In this document: piece after piece, positions 25,549 through 34,398 of the stretch | Layout of the letters: each line of letters opens with the position of its first letter | Numbering within the stretch: position 1 is the stretch's first letter | From: Alkalihalobacillus sp. LMS39 | Lineage (GTDB): Bacteria; Bacillota; Bacilli; Bacillales; Bacillaceae_F | Length of the DNA stretch: 64,000 nt | Direction of reading: 5' to 3' | Assembly: GCF_022812285.1 (NCBI RefSeq) | Contig: NZ_CP093300.1 | Span: 744,001 to 808,000, forward strand | Made by a program: the position numbers and the translations under genes | Notes under the pieces: model-generated | What the model saw: the letters and a program-made list of their open reading frames with translations, nothing else | The model's database searches: none | Told to the model about the DNA's origin: nothing

Positions 25549-27408
25549 TTGATTGAAAAAATGAAAGCAAACAAAGTCTATCTCACTTTGGGCGTATTTT
25601 TATTTGTTTTAGTAAACTATTTGTCTTATTATTTTCGGGTGACATTTGCTCACGACTTTCTTACAGGTTTCAATTATCTTTTTGAGCAACCTAAATACTT
25701 ATTTTACGCTTTCCCTTTATCTTTTAATATAACTGATTTAAGTATTGCTTCTGTGGTTATTGCGGTCGGTGCGTTACTTCTATATGAGAAAAACCAAAAC
25801 AAAAAGAAGTATAAAAAAGGTGTTGAACATGGTTCTGCGGAATGGGGAACAGTCGAAAGAGATTTAAAGGGTATGTACGATGAAAATGACCAATATAACA
25901 ATCTCATTTTTAGCGAAAAAACAAAAATAAGATTAGACGATACAGGCACTCCATTTGATACAAGACGTAATAAAAATGTCATTTATATCGGGGGTTCAGG
26001 TAGTGGTAAAACCCGTTTTGGAGTCAAGCCAAATTTACTTCAAATGAACGCTAGTTTCGTTGTTACTGATCCGAAAGGAACAATCGTCAATGAAGTAGGG
26101 ATGGCACTAAAAAATGTCGGAAAATACAAGATTAAAATTTTTAATACAACCAATTTTAATAAATCAATGAAATACAATCCGTTAAGCTACGTCAAGACTG
26201 AACAAGATATTTTAAAACTAGTTGAGACAATTATCTCTAACACAACCAATGAAGATTCACAGTCCGAAAGCTTTTGGGTGAATACCGAAAAACTACTTTA
26301 TCAAGCTTATTTGAGCCTTATTATTTCTAAATTCCCTAAAGAAGAACAGCATTTAGGAACATTAATCGATTTAATCTCTTACTCTAACGTAAAAGAAGAG
26401 GACGAAGAATATAAAAATGCGGTTGATTATTTGTTTGAGGAACTAGAAATGGAAGATAAAGAACATTTTGCAGTAAAACAATATAAAGCGTATAAGTTAG
26501 CTGCTGGGAAAACCGCTAAAAGTATTTTAATTTCTTGTGCTACACGTTTAGCTCCTTTAAACATTCCAGCTGTTCGAGACTTACTATCAAAGAATGAAAT
26601 TAATTTAGAGACATTTGGGGACAAAGGAAGAAAGACCGCCTTATTCGTTATCATACCTGATACCGATCCAACATTTAACTTCCTTGTATCGATGATGTAC
26701 ACTCAATTATTTAATATTTTAGTGACTAGAGCAGATGAAAAATATAAAGGCTCATTACCTACTCACGTTCGCTTTATGCTTGATGAATTTGCCAATATCG
26801 GTTTGATACCTAATTTTGATAAATTAATCGCTACAATCCGTTCTCGGAACATGTCAGCAACGATCATAATTCAAACGTTGTCACAATTAAAATCAATTTA
26901 TAAAGATAATGCTGAAACAATTGTAGGTAACTGTGATACATCAATTTTTCTTGGTGGAAATGAAAAATCTACAATTAAATCCTTGTCTGAGGATTTAGGA
27001 AAAGAAACGATAAATGACTATAATGAATCTCGTACAAGATCGAACAATGATAGTTACGGTCAAAATTATTCAAAATTAGGTCGTGCATTAATGACTGAAG
27101 ATGAAATTAAGAGGATGGATCGTGATACCTGCATTGTCCAAATCCTCGGCAAAAGACCGTTTAAAGATAAAAAATATCCTTTAGAAAAGCATCCACGCTA
27201 TAAATTTCACAGTGATGGTAATAAATATTGGTTTGATATAGACCAATATTTACAAGCCTTGAGACGTCCTAAAAAACAAAAAATAAAGACAAGTAAGGTA
27301 AAGGATACAAATATAACTTCTGTTGAATCACCTCAACCACAATTAAAATTAACAGCTACAACTGATTCAATCAGTATAAATTTAAAAAAATATGGGGAGA
27401 AAATATAA
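25549..27408 (+). CDS. virD4: VirD4-type coupling protein
   Basis: A 619-residue T4SS coupling ATPase that brings the relaxase-DNA complex to the channel. Two N-terminal membrane helices (YLTLGVFLFVLVNYLSYYF and the ITDLSIASVVIAVGALLLY region) are followed by HGSAEWGT, Walker A GGSGSGKTRFGVKPN (about 147) and Walker B VRFMLDEFANIG (about 411). The TTG at 25549 follows GAAGGAG; the ATG at 25561 is an alternative. It is the last conjugation gene; the decayed IS66 element begins 130 bases later. Confidence 0.9.
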   Translation: MIEKMKANKVYLTLGVFLFVLVNYLSYYFRVTFAHDFLTGFNYLFEQPKYLFYAFPLSFNITDLSIASVVIAVGALLLYEKNQNKKKYKKGVEHGSAEWGTVERDLKGMYDENDQYNNLIFSEKTKIRLDDTGTPFDTRRNKNVIYIGGSGSGKTRFGVKPNLLQMNASFVVTDPKGTIVNEVGMALKNVGKYKIKIFNTTNFNKSMKYNPLSYVKTEQDILKLVETIISNTTNEDSQSESFWVNTEKLLYQAYLSLIISKFPKEEQHLGTLIDLISYSNVKEEDEEYKNAVDYLFEELEMEDKEHFAVKQYKAYKLAAGKTAKSILISCATRLAPLNIPAVRDLLSKNEINLETFGDKGRKTALFVIIPDTDPTFNFLVSMMYTQLFNILVTRADEKYKGSLPTHVRFMLDEFANIGLIPNFDKLIATIRSRNMSATIIIQTLSQLKSIYKDNAETIVGNCDTSIFLGGNEKSTIKSLSEDLGKETINDYNESRTRSNNDSYGQNYSKLGRALMTEDEIKRMDRDTCIVQILGKRPFKDKKYPLEKHPRYKFHSDGNKYWFDIDQYLQALRRPKKQKIKTSKVKDTNITSVESPQPQLKLTATTDSISINLKKYGEKI

Positions 27409-27464
27409 AACACAAAGAGCGCAGAATGAATTAATTGCTATCGGATTATGTATCGCTTAGCATA

Positions 27465-27502
27465 GGTTAGTCCACACCTGTTCAACCAAGTGTGGACTAG
27501 CT
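27465..27502. repeat. Stem-loop after virD4
   Basis: TAGTCCACAC (27468-27477) and GTGTGGACTA (27490-27499) are a perfect 10-bp inverted repeat that extends with G-U/G-C pairs, with a 12-base loop. There is no clean T run; it may still end the virD4 transcript, or be the edge of the IS66 remnant. Confidence 0.55.
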
Positions 27503-27537
27503 TAATAGAGTTAATTCTTTTTCTAGCTCATTTATTT

Positions 27538-27926
27538 AACAATTAAGGCAAGCGTAAACAAAACGTACATGCTCAATACTTTTACTGCAGAAGAAATCAC
27601 TTTTATTTCTCTTAGCACTTTTGTAATCATCTCTGGTAGAGTGCCATCGCAGCACGAACAAACCTGATCTCTTTAGTTAGGCGGTATTCTACCGTTTCCA
27701 CAGGCAAGTTTTCTAGTTTTATATCTCGTTGACCTTGACTTACTTCTGCTTCATGGTAGTTCGAGATGGTTAAGATTAATTTTTCGCTCGAAGAGCAGAT
27801 TTGTCGTTGTTGACAAAGACTGAACTTTTCTTTGCTGTTAGTTCAGTATTCTGCCTTTTAAAGCGAATCACATTTTAAGTGTAACTCATCTATTTGTTGG
27901 TTAAGTTTGTCGTTTTCATTTTCATA
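27538..27926 (-). pseudogene. Decayed IS66-family TnpC transposase
   Basis: Read on the minus strand in several frames, this gives the start of an IS66 TnpC: YENENDKLNQQIDELHLK (leucine-zipper-like region), then RQNTELTAKK, then YHEAEVSQGQRDIKLENLPV ETVEYRLTKE, then CSCCDGTLPEMITK VLREIKVI (zinc-ribbon Cys), then EHVRFVYACLNC. At least four frame changes and internal stops show that it is dead. The DDE catalytic part is absent. Confidence 0.8.
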
Positions 27927-27964
27927 TTTTTATATAATAGTGTGTGCCTGAATTTGGTGAATCA

Positions 27965-28130
27965 TAGGAAATAATGTAATTGACGATAAATTTTAGTGAA
28001 TTTAGAAGAACTACTATCATTTGGTAGTTCAAAAGTACCGCTTTATTAGTGTCGGTAATAAAAACAAAATCCATTTGCCTCCCAATGTAGTTTTTTAATT
28101 TATCTCGCTTTCGGTTACAAAAAACGAAAA
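27965..28130 (-). pseudogene. Decayed IS66-family TnpB (Orf2) fragment
   Basis: Minus-strand reading gives VFCNRKRDKLK, then in another frame KLHWEANGFCFYYRH and SGTFELPND. This is the conserved core of IS66 TnpB (normally VFCNRRRDKIKILYWDGNGF). It precedes the TnpC remnant in the usual tnpB-tnpC order, so both are parts of one old IS66 insertion. Confidence 0.75.
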
Positions 28131-28368
28131 GTTAAAAATCCTGAAATTTTTCAGTCTTAACACACAAATTTAATATCCCATATGAATGTGATTTTACAAG
28201 TTGTTAAAAACAAAAGACGACTAAACTACTGTTGAAATTTATATAAAGATGGTTAGGGATCAGAAATTAAAAGCTAGTGGTATACATAGGAATTAATGTT
28301 CATAATTGTAAATAGTATGGTAAAATACGTAATATAAAAGAATATCTAATAAGTGGTAGGTGTATTTA
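28131..28368. other. Upstream region of the beta-helix/Hsp70/AAA+ set
   Basis: AT-rich, no gene. It must hold the promoter for the three-gene set; a candidate -10 TAAAAT lies at 28321-28325 region, but I could not assign a -35 with confidence. Confidence 0.4.
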
Positions 28369-29697
28369 ATGTATACTCGTAAAGAATTAACCGTTTCAAA
28401 AAAGTTTTTTTCTAAATATAAAACTATTTCTGATGCCATAAGGGATGCAAAACCTGGTTTTAAAGTTTTTGTTGAGCCTGGTACCTACTATGAAAATATT
28501 ATTATAGATAAAGATGTGGAAATAATCGGAAAAGGATCGGTGGACGACATCGTTCTGTTTAGTATCAATATATCTGCTATTAAGATGCAGACAGAATGTG
28601 CTTCTGTTCGAGGGATAACCATCCGCCAAGGAGGAAAAGTCGAGGAAAAGATAGGTTATAGTGCTGTCAGCTCGTATATGGGTTCATTGACTTTGGAGAA
28701 TTGTGTTATTAGTTCAGAAATAGGAATAGGCATTATTGTAACTGAAGAAGGAAATCCAATTATTCGAGAATGTAAAATTTATAGTAATAAAGATAGTGGT
28801 GTAGTATTTTTAGGAGGCAGTGGAATCATTGAAAATTGTGAAATCTATAATAATGGAAGTGCGAATGTAGAGATATCATCAGAAGCGGATCCAGTACTAA
28901 GGGGCTGTAAAATTTATAACAGTAAGCAATGGGGCGTAGTAGTTATGAAAAAAGGCCGGGGAACAATGGAAAACTGTGAAATCTATAGTAACGCATTGGA
29001 TAATGTAGTGATAATAAGTGAAGGGTATCCAGTGTTAAAGAGCTGTAAGATATACAGCAGTGAGGAAAGTGGTGTATCCGTGGTGTACGAAGGCCGAGGA
29101 ACACTGGAGAACTGTGAAATCTATAGTAACGCTAAACCCAATGTTGTAATAGATAATAAGGGAGATGCGTTGTTAAAAAGCTGTAAGATATACAGTGGTG
29201 AGCAAAGTGGCGTATTGGTGAAGGGAAAAAGTCGTGGGATTATTGAAGACTGTTATATATATGACCATCGTCATGACCACCAGATACATCTCCAAGGTAC
29301 TATAGGGGTACTAAGAAATACTAGAATTATAGATGGTGGAAATTATGGTATTTATGTCGAGTCTGGCTATCCACTTATCTATTATTGCACCATTAAAAAC
29401 CATCTAGTGGAAGACATTTATACGGATGAATATAGTATGTCGAGTATTCTGTTGGAAAATGAAAGTTTGGAGAGGGAGACAAAATCACGTGATGATAAGC
29501 CAACAAACCAATCCAAGTATGAGCAAATTTTTGGATTTAATCCATATGATTTAGAGCAAGAGGAGTTAAAATTGTGGCTACTAGAGGAACAAAAGAAATG
29601 GCTTAAGCGAATTAATGCACCAAGCTTAGAACGAAGACAAGAAGCAGAACAAATGCTTGAAATCATTGGAGAAGCTGAAAAAGAGTTATTGAAATAA
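28369..29697 (+). CDS. Right-handed beta-helix repeat protein
   Basis: A 442-residue protein without signal peptide. After an N-terminal cap (YKTISDAIRDAKPGFKVFVE, EPGTYYENI) come repeated turns in which CKIYSxxxSGV alternates with GxxENCEIYSN, at least four copies of about 46 residues between about 130 and 310. These are carbohydrate-binding/pectate-lyase-like beta-helix coils, as in F-box protein 11-type repeats. No catalytic lyase residues are evident. The C-terminal 75 residues are different: charged helix with LLEEQKKWLKRINAPSLERR followed by QEAEQMLEIIGEAEKELL. The ATG at 28369 has GGTAGGTG upstream. Probably a cytoplasmic binding scaffold for the next two gene products. Confidence 0.8.
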   Translation: MYTRKELTVSKKFFSKYKTISDAIRDAKPGFKVFVEPGTYYENIIIDKDVEIIGKGSVDDIVLFSINISAIKMQTECASVRGITIRQGGKVEEKIGYSAVSSYMGSLTLENCVISSEIGIGIIVTEEGNPIIRECKIYSNKDSGVVFLGGSGIIENCEIYNNGSANVEISSEADPVLRGCKIYNSKQWGVVVMKKGRGTMENCEIYSNALDNVVIISEGYPVLKSCKIYSSEESGVSVVYEGRGTLENCEIYSNAKPNVVIDNKGDALLKSCKIYSGEQSGVLVKGKSRGIIEDCYIYDHRHDHQIHLQGTIGVLRNTRIIDGGNYGIYVESGYPLIYYCTIKNHLVEDIYTDEYSMSSILLENESLERETKSRDDKPTNQSKYEQIFGFNPYDLEQEELKLWLLEEQKKWLKRINAPSLERRQEAEQMLEIIGEAEKELLK

Positions 29698-29728
29698 AAG
29701 AAAATGTTAGTGGGAAAGGGTGGTAAGC

Positions 29729-31237
29729 TTGCTTATTGGAATTGATTTAGGAACAACAAACTCAGCAGTCTCTTATATTGACGAACATGGAAATCCAGTA
29801 ATTATTCCTAACCGTGAAGGTGAAAGAACAACTCCTTCCGTTATTTTCTTTGAAGATGATACACCAATTATAGGAAGCTCTGCCAAAGCTATGTCGGTGA
29901 GTGACCCGTTTAATACGATTCAATTTGTTAAGAGACATATGGGGAGCAAGAGCTTTAATTTTAAAACAGGGACCGGAACAACATATACAACAGAAGAGCT
30001 TTCGGCATTAGTTTTAAAAAGGTTAAAGAAAGATGCTGAAACCTATTTAGGACAAACCATAACAAAGGCTGTTATTACTGTACCGGCATATTTCGATGAT
30101 GCACAAAGACAGGCAACATTAGATGCCGGTGAAATTGCTGGATTACAAGTTTTAAGAGTAATTAATGAGCCGACAGCCGCAGCTTTAGCATATGGTTTAC
30201 GTCAAGGAACGGAAGAACAAAATATTCTCGTTTATGACCTTGGTGGTGGGACATTTGACGTTACTATATTAAGTATATCCAAGGATGTTATTAGAGTGAG
30301 AGCAACAGGTGGGGATCGGAACCTCGGCGGTTTTGACTTTGATAATAAAGTTATTAATTATGTACAAGAGAAGTTTGAAGAGGAGCATAAAATTGACTTA
30401 TATGACGATGAAATTGCTCTGCAAGAGTTAAGGGAGAAGGCGGAAGTATGTAAAAAAACGCTAACAAACCGCAAGAAAGCGCTAATCAATATTACGTCAC
30501 AAGGTAAATCGTTACGAGTAGAAATCACGAAAGAGATATTTGAGGAAATGATTTCCCCGCTTCTCAATCGTACCTCACTCATTATGAATACAGTGTTAAA
30601 TGATGCTAATTTATCTTGGGAGGAGATTGATAAAGTGCTGCTTGTTGGTGGGTCAACTCGTGTTCCGGCAGTCAGTGACATAATCGAAAAAACGACGGGG
30701 AAATCTCCTTCGTTAGATGTAAACCCTGATGAAATTGTTGCATTAGGTGCAGCGATTCAAGCGATGCTCTTGGATCAGAATAGTGAGGTTAGTCCAAGCG
30801 ATTCAGCTAATGTCATTATCGATGTGAATTCTCATAGTTTAGGAACATTAACAATAGATTCTGATACTGAAAAATTTGTAAACTCTATTATTTTACCAAG
30901 AAATACTGAGTTGCCAGCAAGTAAAAGTGAAGTTTACTATACATGTGAAGATAATCAAAAAAGCATTCACCTTCAGCTTACAGAAGGTGAAGATGAGGAT
31001 CCAGAGTATGTTCGAGTGATCGGGGAAACACTAATTCAACTCGAAGAACATCTTCCTGCTGAATCTCCTTTACGGATTACGATCTCTTACGATGAAAATG
31101 GGATAATTCATGCTTATGCCCATGACGAAACATCAAAGAAACAGTTAGGTGAGCTAAAGATTAATCGAACTGCTAACTTAAGTGGAGACAGTGTAGACGA
31201 AAAGACAAAAAAGTTTTTACTCATTGATGTTGAATAA
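29729..31237 (+). CDS. Hsp70-family protein without lid
   Basis: A 502-residue DnaK-like ATPase. It starts with IGIDLGTTNSAVSYI and has the phosphate-2 motif DLGGGTFDVTIL (about 169) and the adenosine motif LLVGGSTRVP (about 303). INEPTAAALAYG is intact, so it should bind and hydrolyse ATP. The beta-sandwich substrate region is divergent and the helical lid is missing: DnaK is about 610 residues. The TTG at 29729 is chosen because AAAGGGTGG precedes it. No dnaJ or grpE is nearby, so this is a specialised Hsp70, not the housekeeping chaperone. It lies 31 bases after the beta-helix gene. Confidence 0.85.
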   Translation: MLIGIDLGTTNSAVSYIDEHGNPVIIPNREGERTTPSVIFFEDDTPIIGSSAKAMSVSDPFNTIQFVKRHMGSKSFNFKTGTGTTYTTEELSALVLKRLKKDAETYLGQTITKAVITVPAYFDDAQRQATLDAGEIAGLQVLRVINEPTAAALAYGLRQGTEEQNILVYDLGGGTFDVTILSISKDVIRVRATGGDRNLGGFDFDNKVINYVQEKFEEEHKIDLYDDEIALQELREKAEVCKKTLTNRKKALINITSQGKSLRVEITKEIFEEMISPLLNRTSLIMNTVLNDANLSWEEIDKVLLVGGSTRVPAVSDIIEKTTGKSPSLDVNPDEIVALGAAIQAMLLDQNSEVSPSDSANVIIDVNSHSLGTLTIDSDTEKFVNSIILPRNTELPASKSEVYYTCEDNQKSIHLQLTEGEDEDPEYVRVIGETLIQLEEHLPAESPLRITISYDENGIIHAYAHDETSKKQLGELKINRTANLSGDSVDEKTKKFLLIDVE

Positions 31238-31250
31238 TAATCAAATGTGT

Positions 31251-31282
31251 TAGATATCTAGGGTTATAATTCTAGATATCTA
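31251..31282. repeat. 11-bp inverted repeat between hsp70 and AAA+ genes
   Basis: TAGATATCTAG (31251-31261) and CTAGATATCTA (31272-31282) pair perfectly around ten bases. It is AT-rich and has no T run, so it may be an mRNA stability or processing hairpin, or a protein site, rather than a terminator. Confidence 0.6.
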
Positions 31283-31329
31283 TATTTATGTTTGCAAATT
31301 AATAAAAGAAAGAGGTGTATCTATTCAAA

Positions 31330-33759
31330 ATGAATTACTACGATAGGACTCCTGCTATTCAAGCGTTTTGTCAGCAAATCGAAAACGATACACGATTTGG
31401 TATCAACCAAAAATCGATTCAACGGGTTGAGAAAAAATTAGCTGAATATCCTCAACATCCTGATTTATTGTTCTTAATGGGAAAGTTATTTTTTTATTTG
31501 AATGAGTGGTTAAAGGCTTCAAAATATTTCTATCAGGCAGTGAAAGCAAAATCAACGGTAGCCGAACATTTTGCCTTCTACGGATGGACATTGTTTAAGC
31601 TGAATGATGTGGAAATGGCCAAAACTTACTTAGAAAAGGCCTATAACTTAAATTCCGAAGATGTAACAACATGTCTAGTGCTAGGAATAGTATCTTATAA
31701 AGAAAAGGAATTTTCAGTTGCTCTAAATTATTGTAATAAAGGAATTTATTCAGGTTTACATGAGCATGAATTTTTCAGGTTAAAGGCAAATTGCTACTTG
31801 AATATGGGAAAACCAATCGATGAAATCATTCCAATTATTGAAAGGGCACAAAAATTAGGAGAGGACCATCAGTTAGATTATGAATATGCTAAGTTACTTT
31901 TTATTAATCAACAGATGGAGGATTGTAATAAGTTCTGTAGAAAGTTCATGTTGAAATACCCACAGTCAGTACATAAACATAAGTTTCAACAAATAATGAA
32001 TAAAATAAAAGAAAATAACAATGCTCATGATAAACAATCAAAGAATCAACAGGGTACAAACGAACAAAAACAAAGAACACCTAAACGTATAAATGAATTG
32101 TTAGATGAGTTAAATCAATTCATTGGTTTAGAAAATGTAAAAAACAGTATACAGGAAATGATTAATCTACTAGAGATTAACCGTTTTAAGGAAGAACGAG
32201 GATTGAAAGCTACACCACCTGTAGCCCCACATATGGTTTTTTACGGTAATCCGGGAACAGGTAAGACGACAATTGCACGACTCATTGGAGATATTTTTCA
32301 TTCGCTAGGATTGTTGAAGCAAGGGCATTTGGTTGAAGTAAAACGAGAAGATCTGGTTGGACAGTTTATTGGAGATACCGAAAAAAATACAAAAGAAAAG
32401 ATTGAGGAAGCACTTGGTGGTGTTCTATTTATTGATGAGGCATATACACTAGCAGAGAAGAGTGGAAAAGGTAGTAATGATTTTGGAGTAAAGGCGATTA
32501 ATGTACTGTTACCAGCGTTAACTAATCATCGCGGTGAATTTATCGTCATTGCTGCTGGTTATAAAGAGGAGATGGAAATGTTTCTCGCCTCGAATCCAGG
32601 ATTAAAGGACCGATTTACGAACAAGATTCATTTTGATGATTACACCCCTTCAGAGCTAATGGATATTTTCAATAAATTATGCGAAGACAAAGGTAATATC
32701 CTAGATGAAAATGCAAGCCGATTATTAGTAGAAGAGTTCACCCGTTTGTATCGTAAACGAGATAAAACCTTCAGTAATGGTAGACTTGTCCACAACTATT
32801 TTGAAAGGATTGTCAAAGTTCAATCAAATCGCATTATCCAAGTACCAAAAGAACAGTGGAATGATGAATTAATGGTTAAATTGACAGAGGATGACGTGAG
32901 GAGTGTTCTCCCTAAGGAAGAAGGAAAACTATTTGAAATTCCAATTAATGAAGAACTTTTACAGGAGAAACTAGCACAATTAGATTCAATGATTGGACTT
33001 CAATCTGTAAAAGAAGAAATTTATCAATTAGTAAGTCTCGTCCGTTATTATAAACAAGAAAAAAAGAATTTGAAGAAACTGATTAAGCATGTGTTGCTTT
33101 TGGGGAATCCTGGAACAGGGAAAACCGAGGTGGCACGGATCCTTGCTGTAATTTACGAAGCATTAGGAATATTAGAGCGTGGGGAGCTTATTGAAATCGA
33201 CCGAAATGGTTTAGTCGATAAATACCGGGGCGGGACTGAAGAAAAGACAATGAAGGTCATTGCAAAAGCAATGGGAGGTACGTTATTTATTGATGAAGCT
33301 TACACGTTAACGAACAAAGATAGACATGATCCTGGACACGCAGCATTAGAAATATTATTGAAAAAAATGTCGGATTTAGAAGGACAGTTTATGGTCATTG
33401 CGGCAGGATACAATGCAGAAATGGAACAGTTTTTAGCTAGTAATTCAGGATTACCACGGCGCTTTGGTTTAACACTCCATTTTGAGGATTATACACCATC
33501 GGAATTAATGGAAATATCCAAGTATTATTTATCAGGTTATCAGCTTTCTGCATCTGCGGAAACACTTCTAAACCAACACTATGAACATATGTATCAAACA
33601 AGAAATAAAACGTTTGGCAATGCAGGGTTTGCAAGAAAGGTTATATCAGAGTCGATTAAAAATCTTGATTACCGGGTTTCTCAACTACCATCAGAGGAGT
33701 TAACAGAAGAAATTAAGAAAACCATTGAACCATCTGATATTGCAACTTTAACGAATTAA
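31330..33759 (+). CDS. TPR plus double CbbX/SpoVK-type AAA+ ATPase
   Basis: An 809-residue cytoplasmic protein. Residues 1-210 are TPR-like helices (SKYFYQAVKAKS, AKTYLEKAYNLNSED). After a Gln/Asn-rich linker come two AAA+ modules of the CbbX/CfxQ/SpoVK/EccA type: Walker A GNPGTGKTTIARL (about 305) with LFIDEAYTL (about 365), and GNPGTGKTEVARI (about 591) with LFIDEAYTL (about 650). Both have the VIAAGY sensor and FLASNxGL segments. Both sites look active. It is likely a hexameric remodeller acting with the Hsp70 and beta-helix protein. The ATG at 31330 is favoured; the GTG at 31315 lies in the ribosome site. Confidence 0.85.
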   Translation: MNYYDRTPAIQAFCQQIENDTRFGINQKSIQRVEKKLAEYPQHPDLLFLMGKLFFYLNEWLKASKYFYQAVKAKSTVAEHFAFYGWTLFKLNDVEMAKTYLEKAYNLNSEDVTTCLVLGIVSYKEKEFSVALNYCNKGIYSGLHEHEFFRLKANCYLNMGKPIDEIIPIIERAQKLGEDHQLDYEYAKLLFINQQMEDCNKFCRKFMLKYPQSVHKHKFQQIMNKIKENNNAHDKQSKNQQGTNEQKQRTPKRINELLDELNQFIGLENVKNSIQEMINLLEINRFKEERGLKATPPVAPHMVFYGNPGTGKTTIARLIGDIFHSLGLLKQGHLVEVKREDLVGQFIGDTEKNTKEKIEEALGGVLFIDEAYTLAEKSGKGSNDFGVKAINVLLPALTNHRGEFIVIAAGYKEEMEMFLASNPGLKDRFTNKIHFDDYTPSELMDIFNKLCEDKGNILDENASRLLVEEFTRLYRKRDKTFSNGRLVHNYFERIVKVQSNRIIQVPKEQWNDELMVKLTEDDVRSVLPKEEGKLFEIPINEELLQEKLAQLDSMIGLQSVKEEIYQLVSLVRYYKQEKKNLKKLIKHVLLLGNPGTGKTEVARILAVIYEALGILERGELIEIDRNGLVDKYRGGTEEKTMKVIAKAMGGTLFIDEAYTLTNKDRHDPGHAALEILLKKMSDLEGQFMVIAAGYNAEMEQFLASNSGLPRRFGLTLHFEDYTPSELMEISKYYLSGYQLSASAETLLNQHYEHMYQTRNKTFGNAGFARKVISESIKNLDYRVSQLPSEELTEEIKKTIEPSDIATLTN

Positions 33760-33769
33760 GAGATAAAAA

Positions 33770-33853
33770 ATGATATTTGAAGATATAATAACATTCTTCG
33801 AACAAGAATTACAGGATTTGGTAGAGAAAGTTTTTTCAACGTTCATCAACTAA
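33770..33853 (+). CDS. Possible 27-aa peptide or remnant
   Basis: Ten bases after the AAA+ gene, a short frame reads MIFEDIITFFEQELQDLVEK and ends VFSTFIN. It is a clean amphipathic helix, but the ribosome site is poor. It may be the remnant of a fourth gene of the set or chance. Confidence 0.25.
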   Translation: MIFEDIITFFEQELQDLVEKVFSTFIN

Positions 33854-33944
33854 AAAAGTCGGACCTATAAAAATATAAACACTTATGTTTACGCTTTAAA
33901 AAGGTGGGTATTTATATATACAAACAAAGAAAGGCGTGGATATA

Positions 33945-34106
33945 ATGTTAAGATGGTCAATCATATTTTTTATCATTGCAATTATTGCAGCTTTTTTCGG
34001 CTTTATCGGAATAGCTGGTGCAGCAATTGAGATTGCTAAATTTATCTTTTATATTTTCATCGTCTTGTTTATTATTTCGCTTATTGCTGGTGTTGTAAGG
34101 CGATAG
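33945..34106 (+). CDS. DUF1328 family small membrane protein
   Basis: A 53-residue protein that reads [20 protein letters not shown], then [20 protein letters not shown] and LIAGVVRR. This is the DUF1328/YtjA family: two hydrophobic helices joined by Gly-Ala-rich sequence. AGGCGTGG is the ribosome site. The family's function is unknown, although members are often general-stress induced. A terminator-like hairpin is at 34238. Confidence 0.9.
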   Translation: MLRWSIIFFIIAIIAAFFGFIGIAGAAIEIAKFIFYIFIVLFIISLIAGVVRR

Positions 34107-34237
34107 AAACGAATCTGTAATGACGACAATTAGATTTATCAGTATCAAAAGACTCTCAAATCGCACGTGAAGTGCTGTTCACTCTAACATGTTGGTTTAG
34201 CATTGAACGGACAATAGTGAAATACATTTTATTAAGC

Positions 34238-34274
34238 AAAAGCAGTCCCTTTACGGAGAGGGATTGCTTTTTTG
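34238..34274 (+). terminator. Terminator downstream of DUF1328 gene
   Basis: AAAGCAGTCCCT pairs with AGGGATTGCTTT (one G-U/A-C change), followed by TTTTTT. Confidence 0.75.
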
Positions 34275-34340
34275 CTTATATGTAGGAAAGAAAACTTTTA
34301 AAGCCAAAAGTTTGACTTCGTTCAAGTCTAGTGATAAATT

Positions 34341-34357
34341 TATCTATATTATAGATA
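34341..34357 (+). promoter_or_regulatory. Rrf2-type operator
   Basis: TATCTATA-T-TATAGATA is a perfect palindrome with 8-bp arms and one central base, 42 bases before the Rrf2 gene start. It overlaps the likely -10 (TATTAT). An autoregulatory site is the simplest reading. Confidence 0.65.
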
Positions 34358-34398
34358 TTATGAGTCTTTAATATCTTTTTAAAGTGAGGAGGTTATGT

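Noticed and set aside
27465-27502. Inverted repeat as an attachment site of the conjugative element
   Set aside because: No matching direct repeat was found near 12900-13130, and no integrase is present; a transcript end is simpler.
29729-31237. Hsp70 gene as housekeeping dnaK
   Set aside because: Too short, lid missing, no grpE/dnaJ neighbours, TTG start and unrelated neighbours.
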